The notes beneath the pieces are model-generated. The model was not told where the DNA came from and did no database searches. It saw only the letters and a list, made by a program, of their open reading frames with translations. A DNA stretch of 39,571 nt from Lachnospiraceae bacterium (GTDB lineage: Bacteria; Bacillota; Clostridia; Lachnospirales; Lachnospiraceae). Each line of letters begins with the position of its first letter. Position 1 is the first letter of the stretch. The stretch spans positions 1 to 39,571 of the forward strand of contig JAAUZY010000106.1 of assembly GCA_014804355.1 (NCBI GenBank), in the 5' to 3' direction. Positions 30,832 through 39,511 of this stretch are shown here, one piece after another. The position numbers were made by a program, and so were the translations under genes.

Positions 30832-30968
30832 GCTCAGATGGCAGTTAATATCTTAAGGAGCCCCTTAAAAAGCGTCAGTGCTTAACGAGGTTTTCCACGA
30901 GTTTAGCACCTGCTACGCTTTTTACGGAGCGAGAGCGCGGCGACGAAGATATTAACTGTCATCTGAGC
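30832..30968. repeat. Structured palindromic element B
   Basis: 137 bp. A 23-bp outer stem (30832-30854 with 30946-30968, one G-T pair) encloses stem 2 (30866-30875 with 30915-30924) and stem 3 (30876-30882 with 30905-30912, one bulged C at 30909). Conserved with element A are AGGAGCCCCT at 30856, TAACGAGG at 30883, CACGAG at 30896 and the 20-nt box at 30925-30944, which is identical. It lacks element A's extra hairpin. Confidence 0.85.
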
Positions 30969-30998
30969 GGCCGCGCTTTAGATCGATCACGCATGATA

Positions 30999-32684
30999 TC
31001 ACTCAGCGCTTTCTGCCTCCGCATACCGGTCATACGCATTCTGATATACGTCCAAAAGTTTATCCATACCACACTTATTTCTCAAGTGCTCGATGTATGC
31101 ATTCCACTCTTCATCTGTAGGACCGCCGTTTTTCAGCCATAAGCCTTCCTGCTCGGCTACGGCACTCTCGAAATTCGCTTTGTACCAGTCGATATCATCC
31201 AATTCTCTTCCCGTAAACACACAGTCTACCGGATAAACAGAGGTATCATCAACATAAGGCATCCAGAAATCGTACAAATCGGTCAGACGCTCGATGGCAC
31301 GATCCTCCATTTTGAAAGTAGTCAGATAGTAGTCGCTGAGGATCAGCTTCGGTCCTGCCACTTCACATTCACCCTTTAACTCGCCTGAACCTTTGCCGTA
31401 CTTCTCACGGCTCTCATCATCGGAAATACTCAGCCATACACCCTCTTCGTCCTGTTCCGTAAAATAAGTGCCGATAGGTCCATACTGGAGCTGCATAACA
31501 TTCTCCGGCGCATACCACATATCGAAGAATTTCAACAGATTAGCCGGACTCTTACATGCTTTAGTGATATTAAGCTGACCGCTGTTTGTACCGCCACCGG
31601 TACGGATCGTCACATTATGTGTGCCGTCCGGTCCGTCGAGAACCGGCAGGAATACATAATCCGCAGCGTAATCACCCATCAGTTCCTCTATGTACCACCA
31701 TGTAGAAACGCCCACATAGCCTTGAGAACATTTGGAGATCAGCTGTGTGTCTGACTGGCTGAACATCTCTAGATCCATCAGTCCTTCCGCATACCAGTCA
31801 TGGAAGTAAGTGAGCGCATCCCGGTACTGATCTGTCACACACATGAATTTTACTTTGCCATCACTGGTCAGAACAAGATCATTGCAGACATCGTTGGGCC
31901 AGTTCGTGAAACCGAAACCTGCATAGAAAATATTCTGTCCCCAGCACCACTGGTCAAATCCCGTACTCATAGGGATCGTGCTTCCCGGATCATTTCCGTA
32001 ATATTTTGCACTCATATCATTATCTTTAAAAGCCTTAAGCGCAGTATGAAGTTCATCCAGCGTTGTAGGCACTTCCAGCCCCAGATCATCCAGCCATGCC
32101 TTGTTGATCATAGCAAACTGCGGAATAGAGTAGATACTGTAATCTTCTGCGGCGCCGATACCTGCCGTTCCCATACGCTCTCCGGCCGGAAGTCCGTAGA
32201 TATATCCGTCGTCCATGGTGATCGCGCTTCGGATATCCGGATTCTCATCCAGAATCTTACTTAAGTTTGGCATATATTCTTCCGTCAGATAAGGAGTCAG
32301 GTCAATAAATGTTCCGTCATCCCCGTAACGGGAGATATCATAGTTGCTGAATCCGACACCCATAAAAGCGTCAGGAAGTTCATCGCCCGCGATACGGATA
32401 TTGACCTGCTCTGCCAAGGACTCACTCATGGTCGTCCACTCAATACTGATTCCCGCATCACTCTGAAGCTGATTCAAAACTGTATTATCATCGTATCCCG
32501 GACTGAGCGCGCTCTGGGCACCCATAATAGCAAACTCTGTCTGGGAAGTATCCGTGTTCGCAACACCTTTCTCATGATGTCCATAGTCTTTATTTCCACA
32601 TGCCGTCACGGACAATGCAAGGGTTGCTACAAGCGCACAGGATATAATCTTTTTTCCATAATTGCATTCTTTCTGCTTTCTCAT
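30999..32684 (-). CDS. ABC transporter extracellular sugar-binding lipoprotein
   Basis: 561 aa. The N-terminal signal with lipobox 'LSVTAC' makes Cys29 the lipidated residue. The body has the large type-1 extracellular solute-binding fold of LplA-like oligosaccharide-binding proteins ('LPDAFMGVGFSNYDISRYGDDGTFIDLTPYLTEEYMPNLSKIL', split here at family blocks, 'NKAWLDDLGLEVPTTLDELHTALKAFKDND'). It is longer than CUT1 binding proteins of 400-450 aa, as is usual for LplA. It captures the sugar for the two permeases downstream in the transcript order. It starts 23 nt after the second permease on the minus strand, behind AGAAAGG. Confidence 0.92.
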   Translation of the reverse strand: MRKQKECNYGKKIISCALVATLALSVTACGNKDYGHHEKGVANTDTSQTEFAIMGAQSALSPGYDDNTVLNQLQSDAGISIEWTTMSESLAEQVNIRIAGDELPDAFMGVGFSNYDISRYGDDGTFIDLTPYLTEEYMPNLSKILDENPDIRSAITMDDGYIYGLPAGERMGTAGIGAAEDYSIYSIPQFAMINKAWLDDLGLEVPTTLDELHTALKAFKDNDMSAKYYGNDPGSTIPMSTGFDQWCWGQNIFYAGFGFTNWPNDVCNDLVLTSDGKVKFMCVTDQYRDALTYFHDWYAEGLMDLEMFSQSDTQLISKCSQGYVGVSTWWYIEELMGDYAADYVFLPVLDGPDGTHNVTIRTGGGTNSGQLNITKACKSPANLLKFFDMWYAPENVMQLQYGPIGTYFTEQDEEGVWLSISDDESREKYGKGSGELKGECEVAGPKLILSDYYLTTFKMEDRAIERLTDLYDFWMPYVDDTSVYPVDCVFTGRELDDIDWYKANFESAVAEQEGLWLKNGGPTDEEWNAYIEHLRNKCGMDKLLDVYQNAYDRYAEAESAE

Positions 32685-32706
32685 AATCTGATTTTCCTTT
32701 CTGCGA

Positions 32707-33615
32707 TTAGCCTTTTACCGCACCGGCCATAAAGCCTTTTTCAAAATACTTCTGTACGAACGGGTAAATAATCAACATCGGCAGAGCCGCTATAATAATG
32801 GATGAGAACTTAATCATCTCTGTCATCTTATTCAACTCGGCAAAGCCGCCGGATATGGTGCTCGCCTGACTCGCGCTGGCGGAACTCTTAATCAGGATAT
32901 TCCTCAGTACAAGCGGCAGAGGCGCTTTATTCGGTGAAGGCAGATAGATCATTGATGTAAACCAGTCGTTCCAGTAAGCCACCATACTGAATACTACCAT
33001 AACCGCCATAATGGAACGGCTTAACGGTACAACGATCTTGATAAATGTGGTCCACTTGGAAGCGCCGTCTATGTTCGCTGCCTCGATCATTGCCGCTGGA
33101 ATACTGTTCTCGAAGAAATTCCTCACGATGATCATATTGCCGACCGCAACGCCGCCCGGAAGGAACAACGCCCACATATTGTTGATCAATCCTGTCTGCT
33201 TTACAACTAAGTAGGTAGGAACCATACCACCGCCGAAATACATTGTTATAATGAAAAAGATACTAATGAGCTTTCTGCCCGGCAGATCCTTCACACTCAA
33301 AGGATAGGCCGCCAGATAAAGCACAACGACGGAAAATATCGTACCGACGATCGTATACTTAAAACTATTGAAAAGTCCGGTCAGAATACTCGGATCTGCA
33401 AATACCGATTTATAGCCATCCAGCGTAAACTGGCTCGGTAAGAGGAATGTCTTACCTGCATATACATCATATGGGTTTGATACGGAAGCGATCAACACAT
33501 AGTATAACGGATATGCAACAATGAACAGGATGATCGCGCAGATCACAACAAGAACGATGTCACTGCTTTTTTCTGAAAGTCCTGTCAGCTTTCCGGATTT
33601 TGTATTCTCTTTCAT
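32707..33615 (-). CDS. Carbohydrate ABC transporter permease, LplC/UgpE type
   Basis: 302 aa. Six membrane segments, beginning 'DIVLVVICAIILFIVAYPLYYVLIASV'. The conserved EAA loop is 'AAMIEAANIDGASKWTTFIKIVVPLSRSIMAVM', which contacts the ATPase. It ends 'PFVQKYFEKGFMAGAVKG', the typical tail of this family. It pairs with the LplB-type permease 10 bp upstream and needs an ATPase (MsmK-like) that is not encoded in the window, so a shared one must be elsewhere. ATG 33615 follows AGGAGG. Confidence 0.92.
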   Translation of the reverse strand: MKENTKSGKLTGLSEKSSDIVLVVICAIILFIVAYPLYYVLIASVSNPYDVYAGKTFLLPSQFTLDGYKSVFADPSILTGLFNSFKYTIVGTIFSVVVLYLAAYPLSVKDLPGRKLISIFFIITMYFGGGMVPTYLVVKQTGLINNMWALFLPGGVAVGNMIIVRNFFENSIPAAMIEAANIDGASKWTTFIKIVVPLSRSIMAVMVVFSMVAYWNDWFTSMIYLPSPNKAPLPLVLRNILIKSSASASQASTISGGFAELNKMTEMIKFSSIIIAALPMLIIYPFVQKYFEKGFMAGAVKG

Positions 33616-33625
33616 GCCACACCTC

Positions 33626-34570
33626 CTATATGAAACTCGTGTCTTCTGATATCTTACCGGCTATCTTATTCACCACAATCAGCAGGATAATATTGATCAC
33701 CGTATTAAACAACCCCACCGCAGTGGAATAACTGTACTTTGCGTTTTCGATACCTTGTTGGTAAACATATACCGCAATGACATCGCTCGTCGCCTTGTTC
33801 AAATCTGTCTGCAAAAGCCATACTTTCTCAAATCCGACATTCATAAGACCGCCCGCGCTCATGATCAGATTTAAGACCATAATCGAAGTTAACTCCGGTA
33901 TATCGATATGTATGATTCTCTGGAACAAAGACGCGCCGTCTACTTTCGCTGCCTCATAGAGAGACGTATCTATATTGGATAATGTAGCCATATAAACGAT
34001 AATGCCCCATCCTGCATCCTGCCAGATTCCCGAAGCGATGTAGATCGTACGGAATGCACCTGACTCTGTCAGGAAATCTATGGAAGTTCCCGCGATCAGG
34101 TTGATCAGACCACCCGAAGGACTGAGGAAAATACGGATCATACCGCAGATGACCATTGTGGAGATGAAATGCGGTGCGTAAAGCACTGTCTGGGTCACTC
34201 GCTTAAACTTCTGAAACCTCATCTGATTCATCATCAAAGCCAGAATGATCGGAATCGGGAATCCCCACAACAAACTGTAAAAACTAAGCACCACCGTGTT
34301 CTTGATCATACGCCCGAAGGTCGGTGCGCTGAAGAATCGGCTGAACCATTCAAGTCCTACCCATTCACTCCCCATAAATCCGCGGCTGGCTTTATAATCC
34401 CTGAATGCAATCTGGATACCATACATGGGTATGTACTTATATATAATAGTCAATACCACGGGAACCAGAAGCATCGCATATAATTGCCAGTTATCCAGTA
34501 ATCGTTTCTTTAACGATCCGCCTCCCGACTGTGACGCCGGGCGTGCAACTGCTGCCTTACTTCTACTCAT
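33626..34570 (-). CDS. Carbohydrate ABC transporter permease, LplB/UgpA type
   Basis: 314 aa. Six membrane segments, with 'NWQLYAMLLVPVVLTIIYKYIPMYGIQIAF' first and the EAA loop 'SLYEAAKVDGASLFQRIIHIDIPELTSIMVLNLIM'. This is the first permease of the LplBC pair and the first gene of the minus-strand operon. The start ATG 34570 follows GAAAGGAG. Its promoter region (34627-34681) contains a LacI-type operator next to the -10. Confidence 0.92.
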   Translation of the reverse strand: MSRSKAAVARPASQSGGGSLKKRLLDNWQLYAMLLVPVVLTIIYKYIPMYGIQIAFRDYKASRGFMGSEWVGLEWFSRFFSAPTFGRMIKNTVVLSFYSLLWGFPIPIILALMMNQMRFQKFKRVTQTVLYAPHFISTMVICGMIRIFLSPSGGLINLIAGTSIDFLTESGAFRTIYIASGIWQDAGWGIIVYMATLSNIDTSLYEAAKVDGASLFQRIIHIDIPELTSIMVLNLIMSAGGLMNVGFEKVWLLQTDLNKATSDVIAVYVYQQGIENAKYSYSTAVGLFNTVINIILLIVVNKIAGKISEDTSFI

Positions 34571-34626
34571 ATCCTATCTCCTTTCACCTTATCATAATTT
34601 TATACGCTTCCGAACGCATTCTTTCG

Positions 34627-34681
34627 TGAAACGTTATTTTATATTATATTCATATTATCACTTTGCACTGCTGATGGTCAA
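34627..34681 (-). promoter_or_regulatory. Promoter and LacI-type operator of the sugar transport operon
   Basis: On the minus strand TTGACC (34681-34676) is followed after 16 bp by GATAAT (34659-34654), and the near-palindrome TGAAACGTTATT (34627-34638 on plus) with central CG covers the start region. LacI-family proteins bind such CG-centred palindromes, so the 35055 regulator probably represses here. Confidence 0.6.
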
Positions 34682-34778
34682 TGTTTTTGGTGGATTTTAT
34701 TGTTATAATTTATATTTTCTGTTATTTTTTACAAATTTAATTATGCACTTTTGTTATTTATTCACATATAAATTTCAT

Positions 34779-34839
34779 GTAACGTTTCATTCTTTGATTC
34801 ATTTTAAGTCTTTACAAATAGTTTTTTCCATTTTATAAT
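34779..34839 (+). promoter_or_regulatory. lacI-type regulator promoter with upstream operator
   Basis: TTTACA (34811-34816) and TATAAT (34834-34839) are 17 bp apart, with TGTAACGTTTCA (34779-34790) upstream. This is the inverted counterpart of the operator at 34627. The two operators are about 152 bp apart, so DNA looping between both promoters is possible. The leader of about 200 nt to the start codon (34846-35054) has no gene that I can see. Confidence 0.6.
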
Positions 34840-35054
34840 AACACTATATAAAGGAAATATACTGTTTAAGCTATTTACATTATATTTTTAAAAGTGCTGT
34901 AACATAACTTTTTTCATTATTATTTCATAAAATTTCACGGTGTTTCATAAGTGATTTCATATAGTCAAATTCCTGCCGCAAGCAGCCACTTAGCTCATTG
35001 TCATAAGGAATAAACACCGGAAAACATACACAAAGACCAGCGAGGAGATTCCAT

Positions 35055-36047
35055 ATGAAAAGAGAAAATTCCGCCCCCACAATGAAAGATGTGGCAAGGG
35101 AAGCCGGCGTTGCTCTCGGTACGGTATCCAAAGTGGTAAACGGTCTGCCCGTAGGCGATTCCTACAGAATCCGCGTCGAGGATGCCATCCGGAAGTTAAA
35201 TTATCAAGTCAACAGCTACGCACAGGGCCTTAAGGCAAGTAAGACCTACACGATCGCCCTTCTGATCCCGAACACCTTCGACCCGTTCTATGCGTCGTTG
35301 ACTTATCATATAAACATTGCGCTTATGAAGAGAAAGTACAGGATGCTGCTGTGTACCACCGACTTCGACCATCAGCAGGAACAAGAATATGTCACGATGG
35401 CACAGCATAATAAAGTAGACGGCATCATCGGTTTGACCTACAATCCCGATCTTGTCGTAGAAGAAACCACTCCCTTCGTCGCCATTGACCGCTCTATGGG
35501 ACCGAAGATTCCATGTGTTGCCTGTGATAATTTCGCGGGCGGACAGCTCGCCGCAGAGAAGCTTGCCGATCTGGGCTGCAAGAATGTGGCGTTTCTGCGC
35601 ATCGGCTCTTCCCTTGTCAACGAACCCAATAAACGAAAAGCCGGGTTTGAGAACGGATGTCTCTCCCGCGGTCTGTCTTATGAGATGAAAATATTGAATG
35701 ACGGCGATTCTTATGAAGAATTTGAGCAATTTCTGTCAGAGCATATGTCCGGCGGCAAGCTGACTTTTGACGGTATCTTCTGCGTGACAGACCGGCTTGC
35801 GTATCAGATATCAAATACACTGCGTAAGCTGCAGCAGCGAGTTCCGGAGGATGTACAGCTCATAGGGTTTGACGGGATACGGTCCTTCGGCAACATGGAT
35901 TATCACTGTTCGACTATCGTACAGCCGGTTCCGGAGATAGCGGAAATGTGTGTCGATCTTCTTCTAAGAGAAAATATGATGATGAAGCCGCCGCTTGTCT
36001 GTCTGCCGGTTGCTTATGCTTATGGGGGGACTACTTTGGAGGGGTGA
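35055..36047 (+). CDS. LacI-family transcriptional regulator of the sugar operon
   Basis: 330 aa. The LacI helix-turn-helix and hinge is 'TMKDVAREAGVALGTVSKVVNGLPVGDSYRIRVEDAIRKLNYQVNSYAQGLK', with the minor-groove hinge following. The effector domain starts 'TIALLIPNTFDPFYASLTYHINIALMKRKYRM' and has 'VDGIIGL', 'FVAIDRSMG', 'NKRKAGFENGCLSRG' and 'VPEDVQLIGFDGI'. Divergent from the permease-scrB-scrK operon and flanked by operator-like palindromes, it most likely represses that operon in the absence of its sugar or sugar phosphate. ATG 35055 follows GAGGAGA. Confidence 0.93.
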   Translation: MKRENSAPTMKDVAREAGVALGTVSKVVNGLPVGDSYRIRVEDAIRKLNYQVNSYAQGLKASKTYTIALLIPNTFDPFYASLTYHINIALMKRKYRMLLCTTDFDHQQEQEYVTMAQHNKVDGIIGLTYNPDLVVEETTPFVAIDRSMGPKIPCVACDNFAGGQLAAEKLADLGCKNVAFLRIGSSLVNEPNKRKAGFENGCLSRGLSYEMKILNDGDSYEEFEQFLSEHMSGGKLTFDGIFCVTDRLAYQISNTLRKLQQRVPEDVQLIGFDGIRSFGNMDYHCSTIVQPVPEIAEMCVDLLLRENMMMKPPLVCLPVAYAYGGTTLEG

Positions 36048-36080
36048 CGGAACCAAAGGTGAGAAATAGGAGGAAATGCG

Positions 36081-36842
36081 ATGCGTATCGGGGATATTGA
36101 TGAATTGGATAAAGAGGGGAAATCCGACAGTCTGATCAGTTTACTGCAGCCGGAAAATCAAAAGGCTCTGACCGGAGCGGAGAAGTTTAAAAACTGGTGG
36201 CATTATCGTAAATGGTATGTGATCATCGGGGTGATCCTGTTTGGGTGTGCCTGCAGTCTGATTGGGAATGCGCTGGGGCTTTTTACTAAATCTCCTGACC
36301 TGCAGATTGCTTATGTAGGCAAAGCGGCGCTTCCGCAGGATACGGTATCTGCCCTGGAGCAAATCTTTATCTCACTGGCCGGAGATTATAATGGGGACGG
36401 GGAGGTCATCGTACAGATCAACCAATATACCAGTGACAGCCAGACTGCCGATGCGGAGACCGCTTACTATCAATACGCCTCTGAGATTACTCTGATGGCT
36501 GATATTTCCGAGGGTGAGAGTTACTTTTTCCTAATGGACGAACCGCAGGCTTTCCAACAGGAATATCAGGTTCTAGCCGCTCCCGACGGAAGCTGCCCCT
36601 CTCAGGCGGACTATTCTGTTGCGGATAAAACTATTCTGTGGGCGGACTGCCCTTTACTGTCCGAAGCCGAAACCGGTGTATATACCGAAACCATAGCAGG
36701 ACAAACTGTTACCGGAAGCAATCAGGAAGTACTCGCCGGTCTTTATCTGGGAAGACGCTGTTTCTATACCGATAAAGTGTCCTCGAATACGGAAGAATGC
36801 AGCGTGTTGTGGAATTTATTGTCTAACAGTTGTACAAATTGA
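36081..36842 (+). CDS. Membrane-anchored protein of unknown function
   Basis: 253 aa. The N-terminal cytoplasmic part (1-40, 'KFKNWWHYRKW') is followed by one membrane segment (about 42-65, 'YVIIGVILFGCACSLIGNALGL') and an extracytoplasmic domain of about 185 residues, rich in Asp/Glu and Tyr. It is unlike any enzyme I recognise. AGGAGG at 36068-36073 is 7 nt before ATG 36081. It lies 33 bp after the LacI gene and before the lipoprotein gene, in the same direction; the KFKNWWHYRKW-membrane start recurs in Lachnospiraceae proteins of unknown role, from memory. A surface-anchored role is likely. Confidence 0.75.
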   Translation: MRIGDIDELDKEGKSDSLISLLQPENQKALTGAEKFKNWWHYRKWYVIIGVILFGCACSLIGNALGLFTKSPDLQIAYVGKAALPQDTVSALEQIFISLAGDYNGDGEVIVQINQYTSDSQTADAETAYYQYASEITLMADISEGESYFFLMDEPQAFQQEYQVLAAPDGSCPSQADYSVADKTILWADCPLLSEAETGVYTETIAGQTVTGSNQEVLAGLYLGRRCFYTDKVSSNTEECSVLWNLLSNSCTN

Positions 36843-36896
36843 TCCCCAGGGGCGAATGCCTGCACCAATAACATTTTCCACCGAAAGGAGTTTTTC

Positions 36897-37487
36897 ATGA
36901 AAAGAAGAATCTGTGCCTGTATCTTATGTCTCACACTAACGCTGACCGGCTGTTCCGTTCTCCCTTCCATCTTTGACGAGGACACTACTGTCGATGTCAA
37001 TGCAGAATATATAACGGTGGGCAGCCATCTGACCGCACCTAACACGGATGAACGTCTGACTCTGTTAAACATCATGGATACTTTATCTTCGGACGGACTC
37101 TACTATGCTTCATGGACTGCCGGAAACGCGCAGTCTTACGAAAACGCGGACGGCGATACTGTCGATCTGTACGACGCACAGCTTTACCTGCTGGCCGGAG
37201 AATACAATAACACCGAATCCGCTCAGGAGAACATGGATTCGTGGCTGGCGGCCGGACAGAATAATTATGACGTGACCAATGAAGAAACCGTCACTTACGG
37301 CGAACAGTCCTATACCATGATCACATACAATTTTATAAACGAAGAAAACCCCTATGCACGAGGTATATCGGCATTCGGGGTTTATGAAAACTGTGCTGTA
37401 TGTATCGAATTGACCTGTACAGAAGAATACGACGAAGATTTGCGGGAGATGCTGACTACATTCCTAAACGGATGCACATATCAATAA
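36897..37487 (+). CDS. Putative lipoprotein of unknown function
   Basis: 196 aa. The signal is 'MKRRICACILCLTLTLTGC', with lipobox LTGC and lipidated Cys19. The mature part is acidic, with no known catalytic motif; 'YYASWTAGNAQSYENADGD' and 'LTTFLNGCTYQ' at the end suggest an exported small domain. AAGGAG precedes ATG 36897. It is 54 nt downstream of the membrane-anchored gene and probably co-transcribed. Function unknown. Confidence 0.78.
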   Translation: MKRRICACILCLTLTLTGCSVLPSIFDEDTTVDVNAEYITVGSHLTAPNTDERLTLLNIMDTLSSDGLYYASWTAGNAQSYENADGDTVDLYDAQLYLLAGEYNNTESAQENMDSWLAAGQNNYDVTNEETVTYGEQSYTMITYNFINEENPYARGISAFGVYENCAVCIELTCTEEYDEDLREMLTTFLNGCTYQ

Positions 37488-37511
37488 CGATTATTAATAT
37501 CCTTCTGACAG

Positions 37512-37970
37512 TCAGGGCAGTTTCTCCGCCTCTTGTTCCTTTCTCTGCTCTGACTCTCTTGCCCGCTGACGCTCCTGCTCCTTCTCTTTCTCCTTCATCA
37601 CATGCAGGTATCTGCGCCCCAGACACAGCAGTCCTACGCTGATCACCGATATGAAGTCTTCAAAAGGAGTCGTGTCACCCACAATCATATGCCGTGCCAC
37701 TAAGAAGATCAGCACTTCCATAACATTATCCGAGTTAGGTCTGCACAACATCTGTAAGAACTCAATCCCGATCACGATCACAAATACATCTTCCAGAAAA
37801 GGCTTGAACTCGGCGGTATCATCCAGCATAGCACGGAAAACCTCGAAATCGCTCAGCAGGCTGCAGATCGTCAGCAAGATCCCCACCAGCACAATAACCG
37901 CCATGATAAGCTCCAGCCCTTCTCCCACTCTCTGTACGTTTTTCTTGAACCGCCCCAATAATTTATCCAT
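37512..37970 (-). CDS. PsiE-like small integral membrane protein
   Basis: 152 aa. Membrane segments at about 19-40 ('GLELIMAVIVLVGILLTI'), 60-80 ('DVFVIVIGIEFLQML'), 85-100 and 105-130 ('TPFEDFISVISVGLLCLGRRYLHV') resemble phosphate-starvation-inducible PsiE-type proteins, followed by a charged Glu/Arg/Lys-rich coiled tail ('EKEKEQERQRARESEQRKEQ'). I start at ATG 37970, where AGGGG lies 5 nt upstream, rather than at 38033. The physiological role of the family is unclear. It is convergent with the lipoprotein gene. Confidence 0.7.
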   Translation of the reverse strand: MDKLLGRFKKNVQRVGEGLELIMAVIVLVGILLTICSLLSDFEVFRAMLDDTAEFKPFLEDVFVIVIGIEFLQMLCRPNSDNVMEVLIFLVARHMIVGDTTPFEDFISVISVGLLCLGRRYLHVMKEKEKEQERQRARESEQRKEQEAEKLP

Positions 37971-38128
37971 ACAACCCCCTCGCGCCATCCGACAGCTTAA
38001 CATCCTTTTCTTCCCATTCAGACCATACACCATCTACGCTAACTTCATTATAGTAGAACCAGAAAAATATTTCAACGCCCCTCATTTACGTCAAAACATC
38101 CCTCTACCTCCCCTCATAAGTTGCGCCC

Positions 38129-38354
38129 GGCATATCGCATAAATGGGCCGATTGTGTCTTGCGAAGGCACATGAGATTTTCTTAATATTCCGCCCACCAA
38201 CCAGCGATTGCGGGACACGGATGTCCCGCAAAGCCCGAAACAAGCCCGGATGGCTTGTAGAGGGCGGTCGCGTCCGTTTCCACAACCTTCCCGGAATATT
38301 TAGAAAATCCATGTACCGCAGCCCGACACAATCGGCCCATTTATGCGATATGCC
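38129..38354. repeat. Large structured palindromic element C
   Basis: 226 bp. A perfect 30-bp outer inverted repeat (38129-38158 with 38325-38354) encloses a second long stem (38175-38192 with 38292-38309, one mismatch), a CCGCCC/GGGCGG pair (38190-38195 with 38262-38267) and two strong hairpins (38208-38217 with 38222-38231; 38240-38246 with 38252-38258), each with a CGGA-containing loop. ORFs over it (for example 38143-38418) are palindrome artefacts. The rest of the 368-bp gap between the PsiE-like gene and the permease fragment shows nothing else. Confidence 0.85.
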
Positions 38355-38401
38355 CCACCTTATGCCCTACCTTATACCCCCAAATCATATTCAAGAATTT
38401 C

Positions 38402-39511
38402 TCACTCCTCCGCCCTAAGCCGTACCACCAAACTATCCTTCTCCAAATTCCTAAAACACAGATAAGGTATCCCCACCGCAAACACCACCAGAATCGGCGT
38501 GCACACCACAAGCGGCAATAACGTAAACCGAAACGTAGTATACCCTCCTTCCACCATAGCCCTCACACCAATCCCTACGGCAAATACACTAAGAGCATAA
38601 GTGACTAAAAGAGTCAATCCCACATAATCCAGTCCTTCAAAGACAAGCAGTTTACATAACTGTGGTTTTGTCATACCCACACTCTGAATCATGGCAAATT
38701 CCTTCTTTCTGGAGACAATGGATGTAATCATGGAGTTGATAAAGTTCAGTACTCCTACCAGCGCAATCACGATGCTGACCGCATTTCCCATCACGGCGCT
38801 TGATCTGGTCTCGCGCTCATACTGCCTCGTCATGGACTGTCTGGAAGTGACTGATAAGGTCAATCCCGTTCGGGCAAAGTACGCATCTATCTTTTCCTGT
38901 GCCTCCTCAATTTTCTCATCAGCTACGTTAAAATACAGCTTTCGCAAAGTATTTTGAGGCCAACACTCCCGGAATGTCTCTGCGGGCATGATATAATCCA
39001 GATAGAAGCTATCCCGTGGTCCGCCTTCATAGGCACCCTCCGTTACCGGCTGCAGGCTATTGAGTACTGCCATGACTGTGTACTCCCTGCCCTCTATGTT
39101 CACCGAATCCCCCACGGATACCGTAGGCATAGCCTGCTCCTTTATACCCGGTTCCATGCCCGGCCCCAATGCCAGCACATATTTGCCTGTTGCAAAAAGT
39201 TCCCCGTCAAAGCTGCCGTTCTCCCAATATTCTTCTCTGCCGTACACATCTAACGGTATGCCGTCTATACCGTAAATGACACTGTAAGCTTTCCGCTCTT
39301 CTACGGCTCTTTGCATCGTCTCCACACCTGACGGATCATAGGACGCCCAGGAATCCAATATATCTTCGGTATAAAATCCCTGTATGTTCGCTATTGTCTG
39401 TTCACTCAGCGCAATCTGCGTCTCGTGGCTGTACAGATGCCCTACTGACTCCACACGGAAATCAATTTTCAAGAATATCCGAAATAAAATAAGGATTGAG
39501 CAGACAGTCAA
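38402..39511 (-). pseudogene. 3' part of an FtsX-type ABC transporter permease, partial or broken
   Basis: About 370 aa that correspond to the second half of a large FtsX permease: an extracytoplasmic domain ('VSVGDSVNIEGREYTVMAVL' and 'YLDYIMPAETFRECWPQNTLRKLYFNV') and three C-terminal membrane segments with the FtsX motif 'EFAMIQSVGMTKPQLCKLLVFEG'. The frame continues upstream only to a TGA near the window edge (about 39566), where an FtsX membrane segment seems to start, so there is no proper start codon; the TTG at 39511 is internal. Either the gene has a frameshift or nonsense mutation, or its N-terminal half lies outside the window in another frame. An intact neighbour cannot be excluded without more sequence. 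Confidence 0.6.

Noticed and set aside
38143-38418. Plus- and minus-strand ORFs at 38091-38418
   Set aside because: They run through a long palindrome, have no ribosome binding site and their coding sense follows only from the inverted repeat.
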